64,000 bases of DNA from contig NZ_RYFG02000115.1 of the NCBI RefSeq assembly GCF_003994235.2, positions 39,409 to 103,408 on the forward strand, written 5' to 3'. How positions within the stretch are numbered: position 1 is the first letter of the stretch; every line of letters starts with the position of its first letter. Positions 45,448 through 54,465 of the stretch are shown here, piece after piece. The stretch comes from Candidatus Methylobacter oryzae. GTDB lineage: Bacteria; Pseudomonadota; Gammaproteobacteria; Methylococcales; Methylomonadaceae. Made by a program: the position numbers and the translations under genes. The notes under the pieces are model-generated. The model was not told the DNA's origin, did no database searches, and was given only the letters and a program-made list of their open reading frames with translations.

Positions 45448-45629
45448 ACATGGCCGACTTTGGTGGCGTGGTTAAAACTGCAACTAATTCCTTAACTTAA
45501 TAGCTTTAAGCCGGTAACTTGGGATGAACAGGTTCGGCTTATAGTTTATAATTGCCCCCCTAAAGTTTTTCATCGACCAAATGCCGATACCCGCACTTGG
45601 TCCCGACTGTCATTGGTTAAATACACCTC

Positions 45630-46728
45630 ATGCAAGAAATAAATCCGATCAAAAACAAAATAGCCGACTTAAAAAGCCGTGGCGATGCGCTTAGGAGGTA
45701 TCTTTGACTTTGACGTCAAGAGTGAACGTTTAGTCGAAGTTTTAAGAGAGCTGGAAAACCCGAAAATCTGGGATAACCCGGAAGAAGCGCAGGCATTGGG
45801 CAAAGAGCGCACGCAGTTGGAAGCTATCGTCAACACCATCAACGAACTGGAGCGCGGCCTTGCCGATGCGGAAGAACTGTTGCTGATGGCGGTTGAAGAA
45901 GGCGATGAGGAAACGGTTCAAACAGTCGTCGACGATTTGGAACACTTCGAAAAAAGAGTGGCAGACCTGGAGTTTCGCCGCATGTTCTCAGGCAAAATGG
46001 ATGCCAATAACGCGTTTTTGGATATACAGTCCGGCTCAGGCGGCACAGAAGCCCAGGATTGGGCGTCAATGATCGAACGCATGTATTTGCGTTGGGGTGA
46101 GCAGAAAGGTTTTAAAACCGAACTGATTGAAGAGTCGCAAGGCGATGTGGCCGGCATCAAAAGCGCCACGATCAGGTTTGAAGGCGAATATGCGTTCGGC
46201 TGGTTGCGCACCGAAACCGGCGTGCATCGCTTGGTCAGAAAATCGCCGTTCGATTCAGGCAATCGCCGTCATACTTCGTTTGCCTCCGTATTCGTATCGC
46301 CGGAAATCGACGACGACATCGACATCGACATCAATCCAGCCGATTTACGGGTCGATGTTTACCGTGCCAGCGGCGCCGGCGGCCAGCATATCAACAGGAC
46401 CGAGTCGGCCGTGCGTATCACCCACAATCCGAGCGGAATCGTTGTGCAATGTCAAAGCGACCGTTCACAGCATAAAAACCGCGATACCGCGATGAAGCAA
46501 TTGAAAGCTAAATTGTACGAGCTGGAAATGCGTAAGCGTAACGAGGCCCAGCAAGTATTGGAAGACAGCAAGTCGGATATCGGCTGGGGCAGCCAGATTC
46601 GTTCTTACGTTTTGGATCAATCAAGGATTAAAGACTTGCGCACCAGCGTTGAAACAGGCAATACCCAAGCGGTTCTGGATGGCGATTTGGATCAGTTTAT
46701 CGAGGCCAGCTTGAAGAGCGGTTTATAG
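45630..46728 (+). CDS. prfB: Peptide chain release factor 2, programmed +1 frameshift
   Basis: RF2 terminates at UGA and UAA. Translation begins at ATG 45630, runs 25 codons to an in-frame TGA at 45705-45707, and must shift +1 to continue. The site AGGAGGTATCTTTGAC has the internal Shine-Dalgarno AGGAGG and the CTT TGA C slip seen in most prfB genes. The shifted product is 365 residues, as in E. coli. The anticodon-mimic SPF is in [15 protein letters not shown], and the catalytic GGQ is in [15 protein letters not shown]. lysS normally follows, but here two extra genes intervene. Confidence 0.96.
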
Positions 46729-46735
46729 AGCCGTT

Positions 46736-47152
46736 GTGAATAAAACTGAGCTTGAAAATTTAGCTGCACTCAGAATAAAAGAGGCCGGTGTTCTTTTAAC
46801 TGCGGATTGTTATCAGGGGGCCTACTATTTGGTAGGCTATGCGGTGGAATGTCTATTAAAAGCCTGTATTGCCAAGCAAGTTAAAGAGTTCGACTTTCCA
46901 GATAAAAAACTCGCCAATGACTGTTACACCCACAAGCTTGCCGATCTCGTTATTACTGCCGGGTTGAAACAGAAACTAGCTGAAGAAGAAAAACGAAATA
47001 AAGAATTCAAATTAAATTGGGCAGTTGTTGTTGAATGGTCAGAGGAGTCTCGCTATAAAGGCGCCATTACAAAACCAGAAGCGTATGATCTTTTTACTGC
47101 AATTACCGACAACGAATCAGGAGTATTGCCGTGGCTAAAGAAATTTTTATGA
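46736..47152 (+). CDS. HEPN-domain protein
   Basis: This 138-residue helical protein has the HEPN start LRIKEAGVLLTADCYQGAYY followed by LVGYAVECLLKACIAKQ, which matches the A/GxYLxGYAxEcxLKaxIa pattern. Further on are YTHKLADLVI and a WSEESRYKGAI block. The catalytic RxxxxH motif of HEPN nucleases is not seen, so it may be a binding or regulatory HEPN. It starts 7 bases after prfB (GTG at 46736; MNKTELENL) and overlaps the next gene by 22 bases. Base use is more AT-rich than the neighbouring prfB and lysS, suggesting acquisition. Confidence 0.75.
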   Translation: MNKTELENLAALRIKEAGVLLTADCYQGAYYLVGYAVECLLKACIAKQVKEFDFPDKKLANDCYTHKLADLVITAGLKQKLAEEEKRNKEFKLNWAVVVEWSEESRYKGAITKPEAYDLFTAITDNESGVLPWLKKFL

Positions 47153-47604
47153 CGCAATGGTTCTCGGATGAGATGCTTTTAGCCGGTGAGTCTTTGATAA
47201 GGCAATTAGACGCAAGCGATGCAAAAGTGCAAGCCGCTTTTTGGTTATTGGATGCCGAAGATAAAACTTGGAAATTGACAATAGTTTCGCCGCTTGTTGA
47301 AAGCGAAGGACCTAGAAGCTATTACAAGCGCATTAATGACATTAATGAGTCTGCCAGGCCTGATGAAAAAGTGATTGCGTTGCACGACATTAGTGTAAGC
47401 GATACTAATAACCGTATTGTCAAAGCGATAAAACGCAGTGTTTTAGGCGACGACGCTATGCTTGGAAATAATAGACTTGGCAGGAATACGCTAGGGGGGG
47501 TTTATATTGAAGATATGTACCTTTATCGAATGGACTGGGTTTTACTTGGAAATAATGTTCCTAGCGCAACAACGAAGAATGCTGCCCCACCTCTAAGTCC
47601 TTAG
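47131..47604 (+). CDS. Hypothetical partner protein of the HEPN gene
   Basis: The protein has 157 residues. The GTG at 47131 is preferred because CAGGAG lies 7 bases upstream. An ATG at 47149 (ATGA overlap with the HEPN stop) is possible but has no ribosome site. The sequence has an N-terminal helix (FSDEMLLAGESLIRQLDAS), then beta-rich stretches (AAFWLLDAEDKTWKLTIVSP) and a GGVYIEDMYLYRMDWVL end. I recall similar proteins beside HEPN genes in other bacteria, but I know no function. The strong overlap indicates translational coupling. Confidence 0.65.
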   Translation: MAKEIFMTQWFSDEMLLAGESLIRQLDASDAKVQAAFWLLDAEDKTWKLTIVSPLVESEGPRSYYKRINDINESARPDEKVIALHDISVSDTNNRIVKAIKRSVLGDDAMLGNNRLGRNTLGGVYIEDMYLYRMDWVLLGNNVPSATTKNAAPPLSP

Positions 47605-47685
47605 GAAAAATTGATGTGATGCAGTCAGCCACTTAATTCTATGGATGAAATAAAAAGATTATTTTAACTTTATAACTATTAAATC

Positions 47686-49185
47686 ATGTCAGAAATCGAG
47701 CACGACGAACAAGAACAAATCAGACAACGCCGCAGCAAATTGAACGAGTTGCGTGAGAATGGCGGTATTGCCTTTCCTACCGATTTTCGCCGCAATGTAG
47801 TTGCGGGCGAATTGCTGGCCGAATACAGCGAAAAATCCAAGGAAGAACTCGAAGAACAACCGTTGCGGGTGAAGCTGGCCGGACGCATGATGACCCGCCG
47901 GGTGATGGGTAAAGCCAGTTTCTGCCATATTCAGGACATGTCCGGAAAGATTCAGCTCTACGTAACTCGCGACGCGCTGCCGGAAGGTTTCTACAACGAG
48001 CAGTTCAAGAAATGGGATATAGGCGACATCGTCGGCGCGGATGGTGTATTGTTTAAAACCCAGACCGGCGAACTCAGCGTTAAAGTTGACGATATTCGCC
48101 TACTGACCAAAGCTTTGCGGCCGTTGCCGGAAAAATTTCACGGTATTGCCGATCAGGAAATCAAATACAGACAACGCTATCTGGATTTGATCATGAGCGA
48201 GCAATCGCGTAATACCTTTTTGACCCGCTCGAAGGTCGTCGCGTATATTCGCCAGTTTTTGATTGAGCGTAATTTTCTGGAAGTTGAAACGCCGATGATG
48301 CAAATGATCCCCGGTGGAGCAACGGCGCGTCCTTTTACGACTTTTCATAACGCGCTGGATATGGAACTGTACTTGCGTATTGCGCCGGAATTGTATTTAA
48401 AGCGCCTGGTTGTCGGCGGTTTTGAACGGGTGTTTGAAATTAACCGCAACTTCCGTAATGAAGGTTTATCGACCCGTCATAACCCCGAATTTACGATGCT
48501 GGAGTTTTACCAGGCTTATGCGGAATACCATGAGTTGATGGATTTAACCGAAGCGATGTTGCGCGGTGTCGCGATGGAAGTGTTAGGGCAAACCATGATT
48601 ACTTATCAAGGTGAGCAATACGATTTCGGCAAGCCGTTCGAGCGGATGACCGTGGTCGAGTCGATTCTGCATTTTAACCCTGAGTTAACAGCGGAAAATC
48701 TTGCCGCCCGCGAAGCCGCCGCTGAAGTGGCTAGAAAGCTGAACATTCCGGTCAAAGACGGCTACGGTCTAGGCAAAATCCAAATTGAGATTTTCGAGAA
48801 AACCGTCGAAAGCCGGTTGATGAATCCGACGTTTATTACCGCGTATCCGGTTGAAGTGTCGCCGCTGGCAAGACGCAATGATAAAGACCCGCATGTGACC
48901 GACCGTTTTGAGTTTTTTGTCGGCGGCCGGGAAATTGCCAACGGTTTTACCGAGTTGAACGATGCCGAAGATCAGGCTGCGCGTTTCCAAAAACAGGTTG
49001 AGGAAAAAGAGGCCGGTGACGATGAAGCGATGCATTTCGATGCCGACTATATCGTCGCGCTGGAACACGGCATGCCGCCCACCGCAGGCGAGGGCATAGG
49101 CATCGACCGTTTGGTGATGCTGTTCACCGATGCGCCGTCAATACGCGATGTACTGTTGTTTCCGCATATGCGGCCTAAGGGATAA
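47686..49185 (+). CDS. lysS: Lysyl-tRNA synthetase, class II
   Basis: This 499-residue enzyme has an N-terminal OB-fold anticodon-binding domain (residues ~55-145, [20 protein letters not shown]). The class II catalytic core has motif 1 near [20 protein letters not shown], motif 2 [20 protein letters not shown] and motif 3 [20 protein letters not shown]. prfB-lysS is a standard pair; the HEPN cassette lies between them here. Confidence 0.97.
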   Translation: MSEIEHDEQEQIRQRRSKLNELRENGGIAFPTDFRRNVVAGELLAEYSEKSKEELEEQPLRVKLAGRMMTRRVMGKASFCHIQDMSGKIQLYVTRDALPEGFYNEQFKKWDIGDIVGADGVLFKTQTGELSVKVDDIRLLTKALRPLPEKFHGIADQEIKYRQRYLDLIMSEQSRNTFLTRSKVVAYIRQFLIERNFLEVETPMMQMIPGGATARPFTTFHNALDMELYLRIAPELYLKRLVVGGFERVFEINRNFRNEGLSTRHNPEFTMLEFYQAYAEYHELMDLTEAMLRGVAMEVLGQTMITYQGEQYDFGKPFERMTVVESILHFNPELTAENLAAREAAAEVARKLNIPVKDGYGLGKIQIEIFEKTVESRLMNPTFITAYPVEVSPLARRNDKDPHVTDRFEFFVGGREIANGFTELNDAEDQAARFQKQVEEKEAGDDEAMHFDADYIVALEHGMPPTAGEGIGIDRLVMLFTDAPSIRDVLLFPHMRPKG

Positions 49186-49209
49186 GTGGCAGCAGGATAC
49201 CGATCAATT

Positions 49210-49330
49210 CACCACGAACGACTGCAAGGATGCAGGAGGTGGAGCAACCCGCTCCTGCGTTGCTCTCGATTGCTGTTCCCGACGCAATTCTACCTCCTGC
49301 TTTCATGCAGCTGTTCGTGCCTTCGTGGTG
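49210..49330. repeat. Complex fold-back between lysS and gloB
   Basis: The outer arms CACCACGAA (49210) and TTCGTGGTG (49322-49330) pair perfectly. Inside, ACGAACGACTGCA..GCAGGAGGT pairs imperfectly with ACCTCCTGC..TGCAGCTGTTCGT. At the centre, GGAGC-AACCC-GCTCC forms its own hairpin. It fills most of the gap between the convergent genes lysS and gloB. It may end both transcripts or be a transposon-derived repeat. Confidence 0.6.
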
Positions 49331-49356
49331 CATCTGTATAATTTTTGTTATATCAG

Positions 49357-50121
49357 TCAGAAACAGTCCTTCAAACGCCTGATTTCTGCAAAAACTTCCA
49401 CCGGCGTTTTATTTACCATCTTAATAGTTTCCCGCAACGTTAAACTGTCTTCCCTGAAAAACGGGTTAGTCGCAAGTTCTTGTTCTATCGTCGACGGCAC
49501 TGTCGGCAGCCGGTTCGCTCTCAATTGATTGATTACTTCCATTCGTTGTCGTAACTGCCGGTTATCCGGTTCTACCGTTAGCGCAAACCGGCCATTGGTT
49601 TGGGTATATTCATGGGCGCAATAGATTTGCGTGGAAGAAGGCAAGGTCTTTAATTTCTGCAATGAATGCCACATTTGTTCGGCAGTGCCTTCAAACAACC
49701 GCCCGCAGCCCATCACAAACAGCGTATCTCCGCAAAACAGCGCGTTGTCGTCAGCAAAATGATAAACAACATGACCGCTGGTATGGCCGGGAGTCGATAT
49801 AACTTTAGCTGTATGTTTGCCAAGCATTACCACATCGCCGTCAACAACGCCGCGATCAAGGCCGGGGATTCTATGCTGGTCCGAAAGCCCTGCAATAACC
49901 GTGCAGCCGGTAAGTTGTTTCAGCTCCAGATTGCCGCCGACATGGTCGGGATGATGATGGGTATTTAGAATATAAGTTAATTGCCAATTATTTTGTTCCA
50001 GAACATCCAGAACCGGCTGGGCAACAGCGGGATCTACAGCAGTGGTTTCACCGGATACAGGGTCATGGAGCAGGTAGATGTAATTGTCGTTTAGGACGGG
50101 CAGATGGAGGATGGTCAGCAT
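49357..50121 (-). CDS. gloB: Hydroxyacylglutathione hydrolase (glyoxalase II)
   Basis: This 254-residue metallo-beta-lactamase-fold enzyme hydrolyses S-lactoylglutathione. The metal motif is NTHHHPDHVGGNLEL (HxHxDH). Further ligands are in STPGHTSGHVVYHF and LFCGDTLFVMGCGRLFEGTA, and CAHEYT is present. The C-terminal GSH-binding region ends with EVFAEIRRLKDCF. It is a single gene converging on lysS. Confidence 0.95.
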   Translation of the reverse strand: MLTILHLPVLNDNYIYLLHDPVSGETTAVDPAVAQPVLDVLEQNNWQLTYILNTHHHPDHVGGNLELKQLTGCTVIAGLSDQHRIPGLDRGVVDGDVVMLGKHTAKVISTPGHTSGHVVYHFADDNALFCGDTLFVMGCGRLFEGTAEQMWHSLQKLKTLPSSTQIYCAHEYTQTNGRFALTVEPDNRQLRQRMEVINQLRANRLPTVPSTIEQELATNPFFREDSLTLRETIKMVNKTPVEVFAEIRRLKDCF

Positions 50122-50290
50122 GTTTTAGCTCTTACTGGCGGCAGGTTAAAGAATCATTAATCGAGAGGTGATAAATATGCTTTATCCTAACATAGAGCCA
50201 TTGACTGGATAGAGTCATAAATATCGCTAAGCGGGAGCGGACTGCTGTTTTTCGCGGCCCGAGAGCGAGTTAAACCAGTCGCTATATTGG

Positions 50291-50318
50291 ATGTTGGGCA
50301 TAAAATTATGCCCAACAT
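50291..50318. terminator. Near-perfect 28-base palindrome after dxs
   Basis: ATGTTGGGCATAA and TTATGCCCAACAT are exact inverted copies separated by two bases. The palindrome begins 44 bases past the dxs stop, on its downstream side. No T-run follows on the minus strand, so it may serve as a weak terminator, a transcript-end stabiliser or a binding site. The rest of 50122-50361 shows nothing I recognise. Confidence 0.45.
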
Positions 50319-50361
50319 AGAGTTCTTTCGCAGTAGGAAAGTATTTATTCCTGCAATATCG

Positions 50362-52224
50362 TTAAGCGCAAAACTTCTCAACCTGAGCCAGAATTCCTTG
50401 TGTATCGAGACCGCACAAGGCCAGTAATTCTTCCCTTGTACCTTGCTCGACAAAGCTGTCCGGCAGGCCGATATTCAGCACCGGCATTAGGATTTGTTGC
50501 GCTTGCAGAAAGTCGTTGACGGCACTGCCGGCGCCGCCGGCCAGTACGTTTTCTTCGACAGTAATCAATACTTCATGAGTCTTGGCTAACTCAAGCACCA
50601 GTTCGGTATCGATGGGCTTGACGAAACGCATGTTGATCACCGTGGCTCCCAGTTGTTTGCCGGTTTCCATCGCCGGAGTAACCATGCTGCCCCAAGCCAG
50701 GATCGCGATGCGGCTGCCTTGATGGCGCACTTCGGCTTTACCTATCGGCAACGCTGTCATCGTCTTGTTGACCGCCACGCCGGGGCCTTTGCCGCGTGGA
50801 TAGCGCACCGATGCAGGGCCTTCATGCAAAAAGCCGGTATAGAGCATTTGTCGGCATTCGTTTTCGTCGGCAGGCGCCATGACCAGCATATTGGGGATGC
50901 AGCGCATATAGCTATAATCGAAACTGCCGGCATGGGTTGGGCCGTCGGGACCGACAAGACCTGCGCGGTCCAACGCAAACAATACATCCAAGTTTTGCAG
51001 GGCGACGTCGTGGATCATCTGGTCGTAAGCCCGTTGCAAGAATGTCGAATAAATCGCGACGACCGGTTTGGCGCCTTGGCAAGCTTGTCCGGCAGCCAGC
51101 GTTACCGCATGTTGTTCGGCAATCGCAACGTCAAAGTAGCGTCTTGGGTAACATTCCGAGAATTTGACCAGCCCGGAACCTTCACGCATAGCAGGCGTAA
51201 TGCCCAATAAGCGTTCGTCTTTTGCCGCCATGTCGCACAGCCACTCGCCGAATACTTCGGTGTAAGTCGGATGCGGGGAGGGCGCTGATTTAGGCAGGCA
51301 ATCCTTGGTCGGATCGAAAGCCGGTACGCCGTGATAAGCCAACGGATCTTTCTCCGCCGGCGGATAACCTTTGCCTTTTTGCGTGACGATATGTAAAAAG
51401 CGCGGCCCGGTAATATGTTTCAGGTTTTCCAGCGTCGATACCAGCATATCGATGTCGTGGCCGTCAATCGGGCCGATATAGTTAAAACCCAGCTCCTCGA
51501 ACAAGGTGCCCGGCACGATCATGCCTTTCATATGCTCTTCGGTGCGTCGAGCCAATTCCCAGACGCTGGGTATGCTGCTCAAGGCTTTTTTACTGCCTTC
51601 GCGCATCGACGAATAGAATTTACTGGACAAAATCTTGGTTAGGTAATTATTCATCGCACCGACCGGCGGCGAGATTGACATGTCGTTATCGTTCAGTATC
51701 ACCAGTAGGTTGGCGTCCAGAGCGCCTGCATGATTCATTGCCTCAAACGCCATGCCGCCGGTGATGCTGCCGTCGCCGATGATTGCGACCATTTTCTTGT
51801 CCTCGCCTTTTAACTCGGACGCAATCGCCATGCCCAAGGCAGCGCTGATCGAAGTGCTGGAATGGCCGACGCCGAACGCATCGTATTCGCTCTCTGCCCG
51901 GTTAGGAAATGCGGATACACCGTCCCGGGTACGGATAGTCGTCATCCGTTCTTTACGGCCTGTCAAAATTTTATGCGGATAAGCCTGATGGCCTACATCC
52001 CAGACCAACTGATCGGACGGCGTATCGAATACGTAATGCAAGGCTATCGTTAATTCAACTGTACCCAGGCCGGCGGCAAAATGGCCGCCGGAAATGCTGA
52101 CGGTATGGGTTAAATATTCGCGCAGTTCTGCCGCCAAAGGCTTAAGCTGGCTTTTCGACAGCTTGCGTACATCGGCAGGGGTATTGATGTCTTTGAGCAA
52201 AGGATAGTTTTGTAATGTATTCAT
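50362..52224 (-). CDS. dxs: 1-deoxy-D-xylulose-5-phosphate synthase
   Basis: This 620-residue thiamine-diphosphate enzyme condenses pyruvate and glyceraldehyde-3-phosphate, the first step of the MEP isoprenoid pathway. It shows [16 protein letters not shown], the ThDP motif [18 protein letters not shown] ending in [13 protein letters not shown], and the transketolase middle domain [18 protein letters not shown]. The C-terminal domain has [16 protein letters not shown]. Its supply of isoprenoid precursors suits the nearby hopanoid genes. copD-like lies directly upstream (1 base). Confidence 0.97.
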   Translation of the reverse strand: MNTLQNYPLLKDINTPADVRKLSKSQLKPLAAELREYLTHTVSISGGHFAAGLGTVELTIALHYVFDTPSDQLVWDVGHQAYPHKILTGRKERMTTIRTRDGVSAFPNRAESEYDAFGVGHSSTSISAALGMAIASELKGEDKKMVAIIGDGSITGGMAFEAMNHAGALDANLLVILNDNDMSISPPVGAMNNYLTKILSSKFYSSMREGSKKALSSIPSVWELARRTEEHMKGMIVPGTLFEELGFNYIGPIDGHDIDMLVSTLENLKHITGPRFLHIVTQKGKGYPPAEKDPLAYHGVPAFDPTKDCLPKSAPSPHPTYTEVFGEWLCDMAAKDERLLGITPAMREGSGLVKFSECYPRRYFDVAIAEQHAVTLAAGQACQGAKPVVAIYSTFLQRAYDQMIHDVALQNLDVLFALDRAGLVGPDGPTHAGSFDYSYMRCIPNMLVMAPADENECRQMLYTGFLHEGPASVRYPRGKGPGVAVNKTMTALPIGKAEVRHQGSRIAILAWGSMVTPAMETGKQLGATVINMRFVKPIDTELVLELAKTHEVLITVEENVLAGGAGSAVNDFLQAQQILMPVLNIGLPDSFVEQGTREELLALCGLDTQGILAQVEKFCA

Positions 52225-52225
52225 A

Positions 52226-53863
52226 TTAATAAAGAGGTTCGCGATAGAACATCAGGATGATGCCAATCTGAAACAGAGCGGCAACAGAAATAAAACCGGC
52301 AATATCCTTGCCCGGTCTGTCCAATTTTAATTCCAGCCAACGGCCACAGGCCAGAATCAGGGAAAATATCCCCATCATAGTATGACCGACCTGGATAAGG
52401 AAGGCGCTTTTGGGTTGAAAGCCCACATGGGAATGCGTAAGCAACATTAAACCGCCAAAAGCCGCCAGCAACGGGAAAATAAAAGGCAGTTTGCTGTCCG
52501 GATTTTTGGTTATCCGGGCGCTCAGTTCCATAATGCCGAGCACAAATACCAGTAAAGTAGCAATCCGGTGCTGCAGTACTTCACCATTATTGAAAGTGCT
52601 TTCCCAAAAGCCGATGGGGCCTAAAGGCCAAGTTTCGGCATCGCTACGGAAAAACAGGAAAATACCGAGCAGTACAAAGCCCAACGGCCAGTATTTGAAT
52701 TTTTCGAATCCCGGTTTTTGAACATAGGACAACATTGCAAAGAAGCTCATCACGGTCAGGAAAATGCCGGCGATATTGTGGTTATAGTTCGACCATTCGG
52801 TTGCTGCCAGCGAAGGAATCTGGCCGACAATTGCGACTCGTCCTGCTTCGCCGGCAATCAACGCGGTATGCGTAGGCGAGCTGGTTCGTGGTATCTGCGG
52901 GTGGAAAGTGTTAAGAACCTCCTGCCAGCTTGCGGTCAGGCTTGGAATATCTATGGCCGGAGGCTGGGAAGCGAGGCTGGCTGCAGTAAAGAGCAGGGTG
53001 ACCAAAACAAAGGTTTCCGCTTCGACGTAATAAGGCACGCGGTTATTTAATGCGTGACTGTTGCCGGAAAAACCGAATTCCAATACGGCGGACCTATTCA
53101 ACCACGCAAATCCCAAAGCGATGGCCATTAACGTAATCTTTACCATCAATAGATTGCCGTAGCCGGTGCCGATCAGGCCATTCCAGGTATCAATATATTG
53201 CAGTGCAATCGGCAAGCCTGAGATCAAGATCATCGCGACCGAGGCTATGCCGAAAGCGGAGAATCTTTTTAGCAATAATGTCCATAATGTCTCCGGAACT
53301 TGCTTGCCGTTACGCAATAGCCACAGATTAACCAATTGGAAAACGCCGCCTATCCAGGCTGCTGCGGCCAGTTGGTGAATAACCGTCAGCGACATCAACG
53401 TAACTTGATTTTCAAAACGGCCCGCGCCATGAACCAGCCATGCTCCTGAAATAACCATCGGCAGGGCTGCAACGCCGGCGGTAAGCCAATGCTGTTTGGA
53501 AAAAGAATTTTGGCTCAGGTATTGGTAGCAATAGCCGGCCAAAAATACAGTCAGCACGGTACGAATGATGCCGCCTATGAATTGCACTGTGTCGGCGAAT
53601 TCAGGAAAAGGCCAACGCTCAAGCACGGCTGTCATCAGCCAAACTTTAAGGATGATTTTGAATAGTTGAGCCGCAGCCAGCCAAAAACCGCCTTTATAGA
53701 GAAGGGCAACGGTTCTTTGCAATAATGCGGATGAGTATCCGTCTTGGTAATGCCACGGACGCAATACAAAAATCCCCCAAAACAGGCCGCCGATGATTAA
53801 TGAATAACAAATCAGGTCAACCCCGCCAATAAGAGAATCGAGAAAATCAGCTATGCCGGCCAT
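52226..53863 (-). CDS. copD: CopD-family copper transport membrane protein
   Basis: This 545-residue protein has about 13-14 hydrophobic segments. The N-terminal ~300 residues match the CopD domain ([33 protein letters not shown]). The C-terminal half is further membrane sequence with [14 protein letters not shown] and [21 protein letters not shown], whose histidines could bind metal. CopD works with periplasmic CopC in copper uptake. A copC-like gene lies 9 bases upstream, and AGGAG stands before the ATG. The fused C-terminal part is longer than classical CopD (~300 residues). Confidence 0.82.
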   Translation of the reverse strand: MAGIADFLDSLIGGVDLICYSLIIGGLFWGIFVLRPWHYQDGYSSALLQRTVALLYKGGFWLAAAQLFKIILKVWLMTAVLERWPFPEFADTVQFIGGIIRTVLTVFLAGYCYQYLSQNSFSKQHWLTAGVAALPMVISGAWLVHGAGRFENQVTLMSLTVIHQLAAAAWIGGVFQLVNLWLLRNGKQVPETLWTLLLKRFSAFGIASVAMILISGLPIALQYIDTWNGLIGTGYGNLLMVKITLMAIALGFAWLNRSAVLEFGFSGNSHALNNRVPYYVEAETFVLVTLLFTAASLASQPPAIDIPSLTASWQEVLNTFHPQIPRTSSPTHTALIAGEAGRVAIVGQIPSLAATEWSNYNHNIAGIFLTVMSFFAMLSYVQKPGFEKFKYWPLGFVLLGIFLFFRSDAETWPLGPIGFWESTFNNGEVLQHRIATLLVFVLGIMELSARITKNPDSKLPFIFPLLAAFGGLMLLTHSHVGFQPKSAFLIQVGHTMMGIFSLILACGRWLELKLDRPGKDIAGFISVAALFQIGIILMFYREPLY

Positions 53864-53872
53864 TGCTAACTC

Positions 53873-54229
53873 CTATTGGGAAACGGAAAAGTGAATAACG
53901 TCTTCAGTCAAATGACCGTCAGCCGCGAAGATTTTGAATCTGAGCGCATAATCGCCGGGTTCCAGCGGCGGAACATGGATAATAATCTGGCCTTGCTTGC
54001 TGCCGGCGTCGCTTTGTAACAATTGGTGCTTATCGCCTTTACTGACCAGGAAGATTTGCGACAAACTCAGTTCTATATGGGAATTAAACGATAGTTCGAC
54101 GTTTGCCGGGCTGTTGGCATGAATCGGCGTCATTTTTAACGAATAGTCGGTTATCACCGCATGAGCGGCGGCCCAATGTGCTTGGCACAATGTTAAAAAT
54201 AATAAAATGAATTGAAATGACTTTTTCAT
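53873..54229 (-). CDS. copC: CopC-domain periplasmic copper-binding protein
   Basis: This 118-residue protein has a signal peptide (residues 1-22) cut before HAVITDYSLK, which leaves the His-1 copper ligand of CopC at the new N-terminus. The second ligand block AADGHLTEDVIHFSV holds the D..H of the Cu(II) site. CopC delivers copper to CopD. In methanotrophs, copper handling matters for particulate methane monooxygenase, but no such gene is here. Confidence 0.88.
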   Translation of the reverse strand: MKKSFQFILLFLTLCQAHWAAAHAVITDYSLKMTPIHANSPANVELSFNSHIELSLSQIFLVSKGDKHQLLQSDAGSKQGQIIIHVPPLEPGDYALRFKIFAADGHLTEDVIHFSVSQ

Positions 54230-54306
54230 TACTTTTCCAGTCTGTAACTATTTACGGATGTAGACTATTAATAATGGAGCACGGATATAACTGATAAACA
54301 CGGATA

Positions 54307-54360
54307 AAGCTGAGTTGGGCGGCTTGCCCGCTCAAACGAAACTTATGCCCTTTGGGTATA
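54307..54360. repeat. Dispersed two-hairpin repeat, family B, copy 4
   Basis: In minus orientation it contains TTATACCC-AAA-GGGCATAA and TTGAGCGG-GCAAG-CCGCCCAA. The stem has one A-C mismatch but otherwise uses G-C where copies 1-3 have A-T. It is directly adjacent to copy 5. Confidence 0.8.
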
Positions 54361-54417
54361 AAGCTGAGTTGAGCGGCTTGTCCGCTCAAACCCTACTTAT
54401 GCCCTTTTGGGGTATAA
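54361..54417. repeat. Dispersed two-hairpin repeat, family B, copy 5
   Basis: In minus orientation the stem is TTGAGCGG-ACAAG-CCGCTCAA. Relative to copies 1-3 (TTGAGCAG/CTGCTCAA) an A to G change is matched by T to C on the other arm, so pairing is conserved. The first hairpin has one extra base in each arm (CCCC-AAAA-GGGC). Confidence 0.8.
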
Positions 54418-54465
54418 CAAAATCCGTGTAAATCCGTTTAATTCCCGTCATCCGTGTTCTATTTC

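Larger units (their letters stand above)
54276..54461. repeat. Composite repeat: family C fold-back split by two family B copies
   Basis: The left flank 54276-54306 has GAGCACGGATATAACTGATA then AACACGGATAA. The right flank 54419-54461 is AAATCCGTGTAAATCCG then CATCCGTGTTC, an inverted counterpart. Between them lie two head-to-tail family B elements. The order suggests that family B copies were gained inside an older family C element. The whole gap between copC and hpnO is repeat sequence. Confidence 0.7.
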
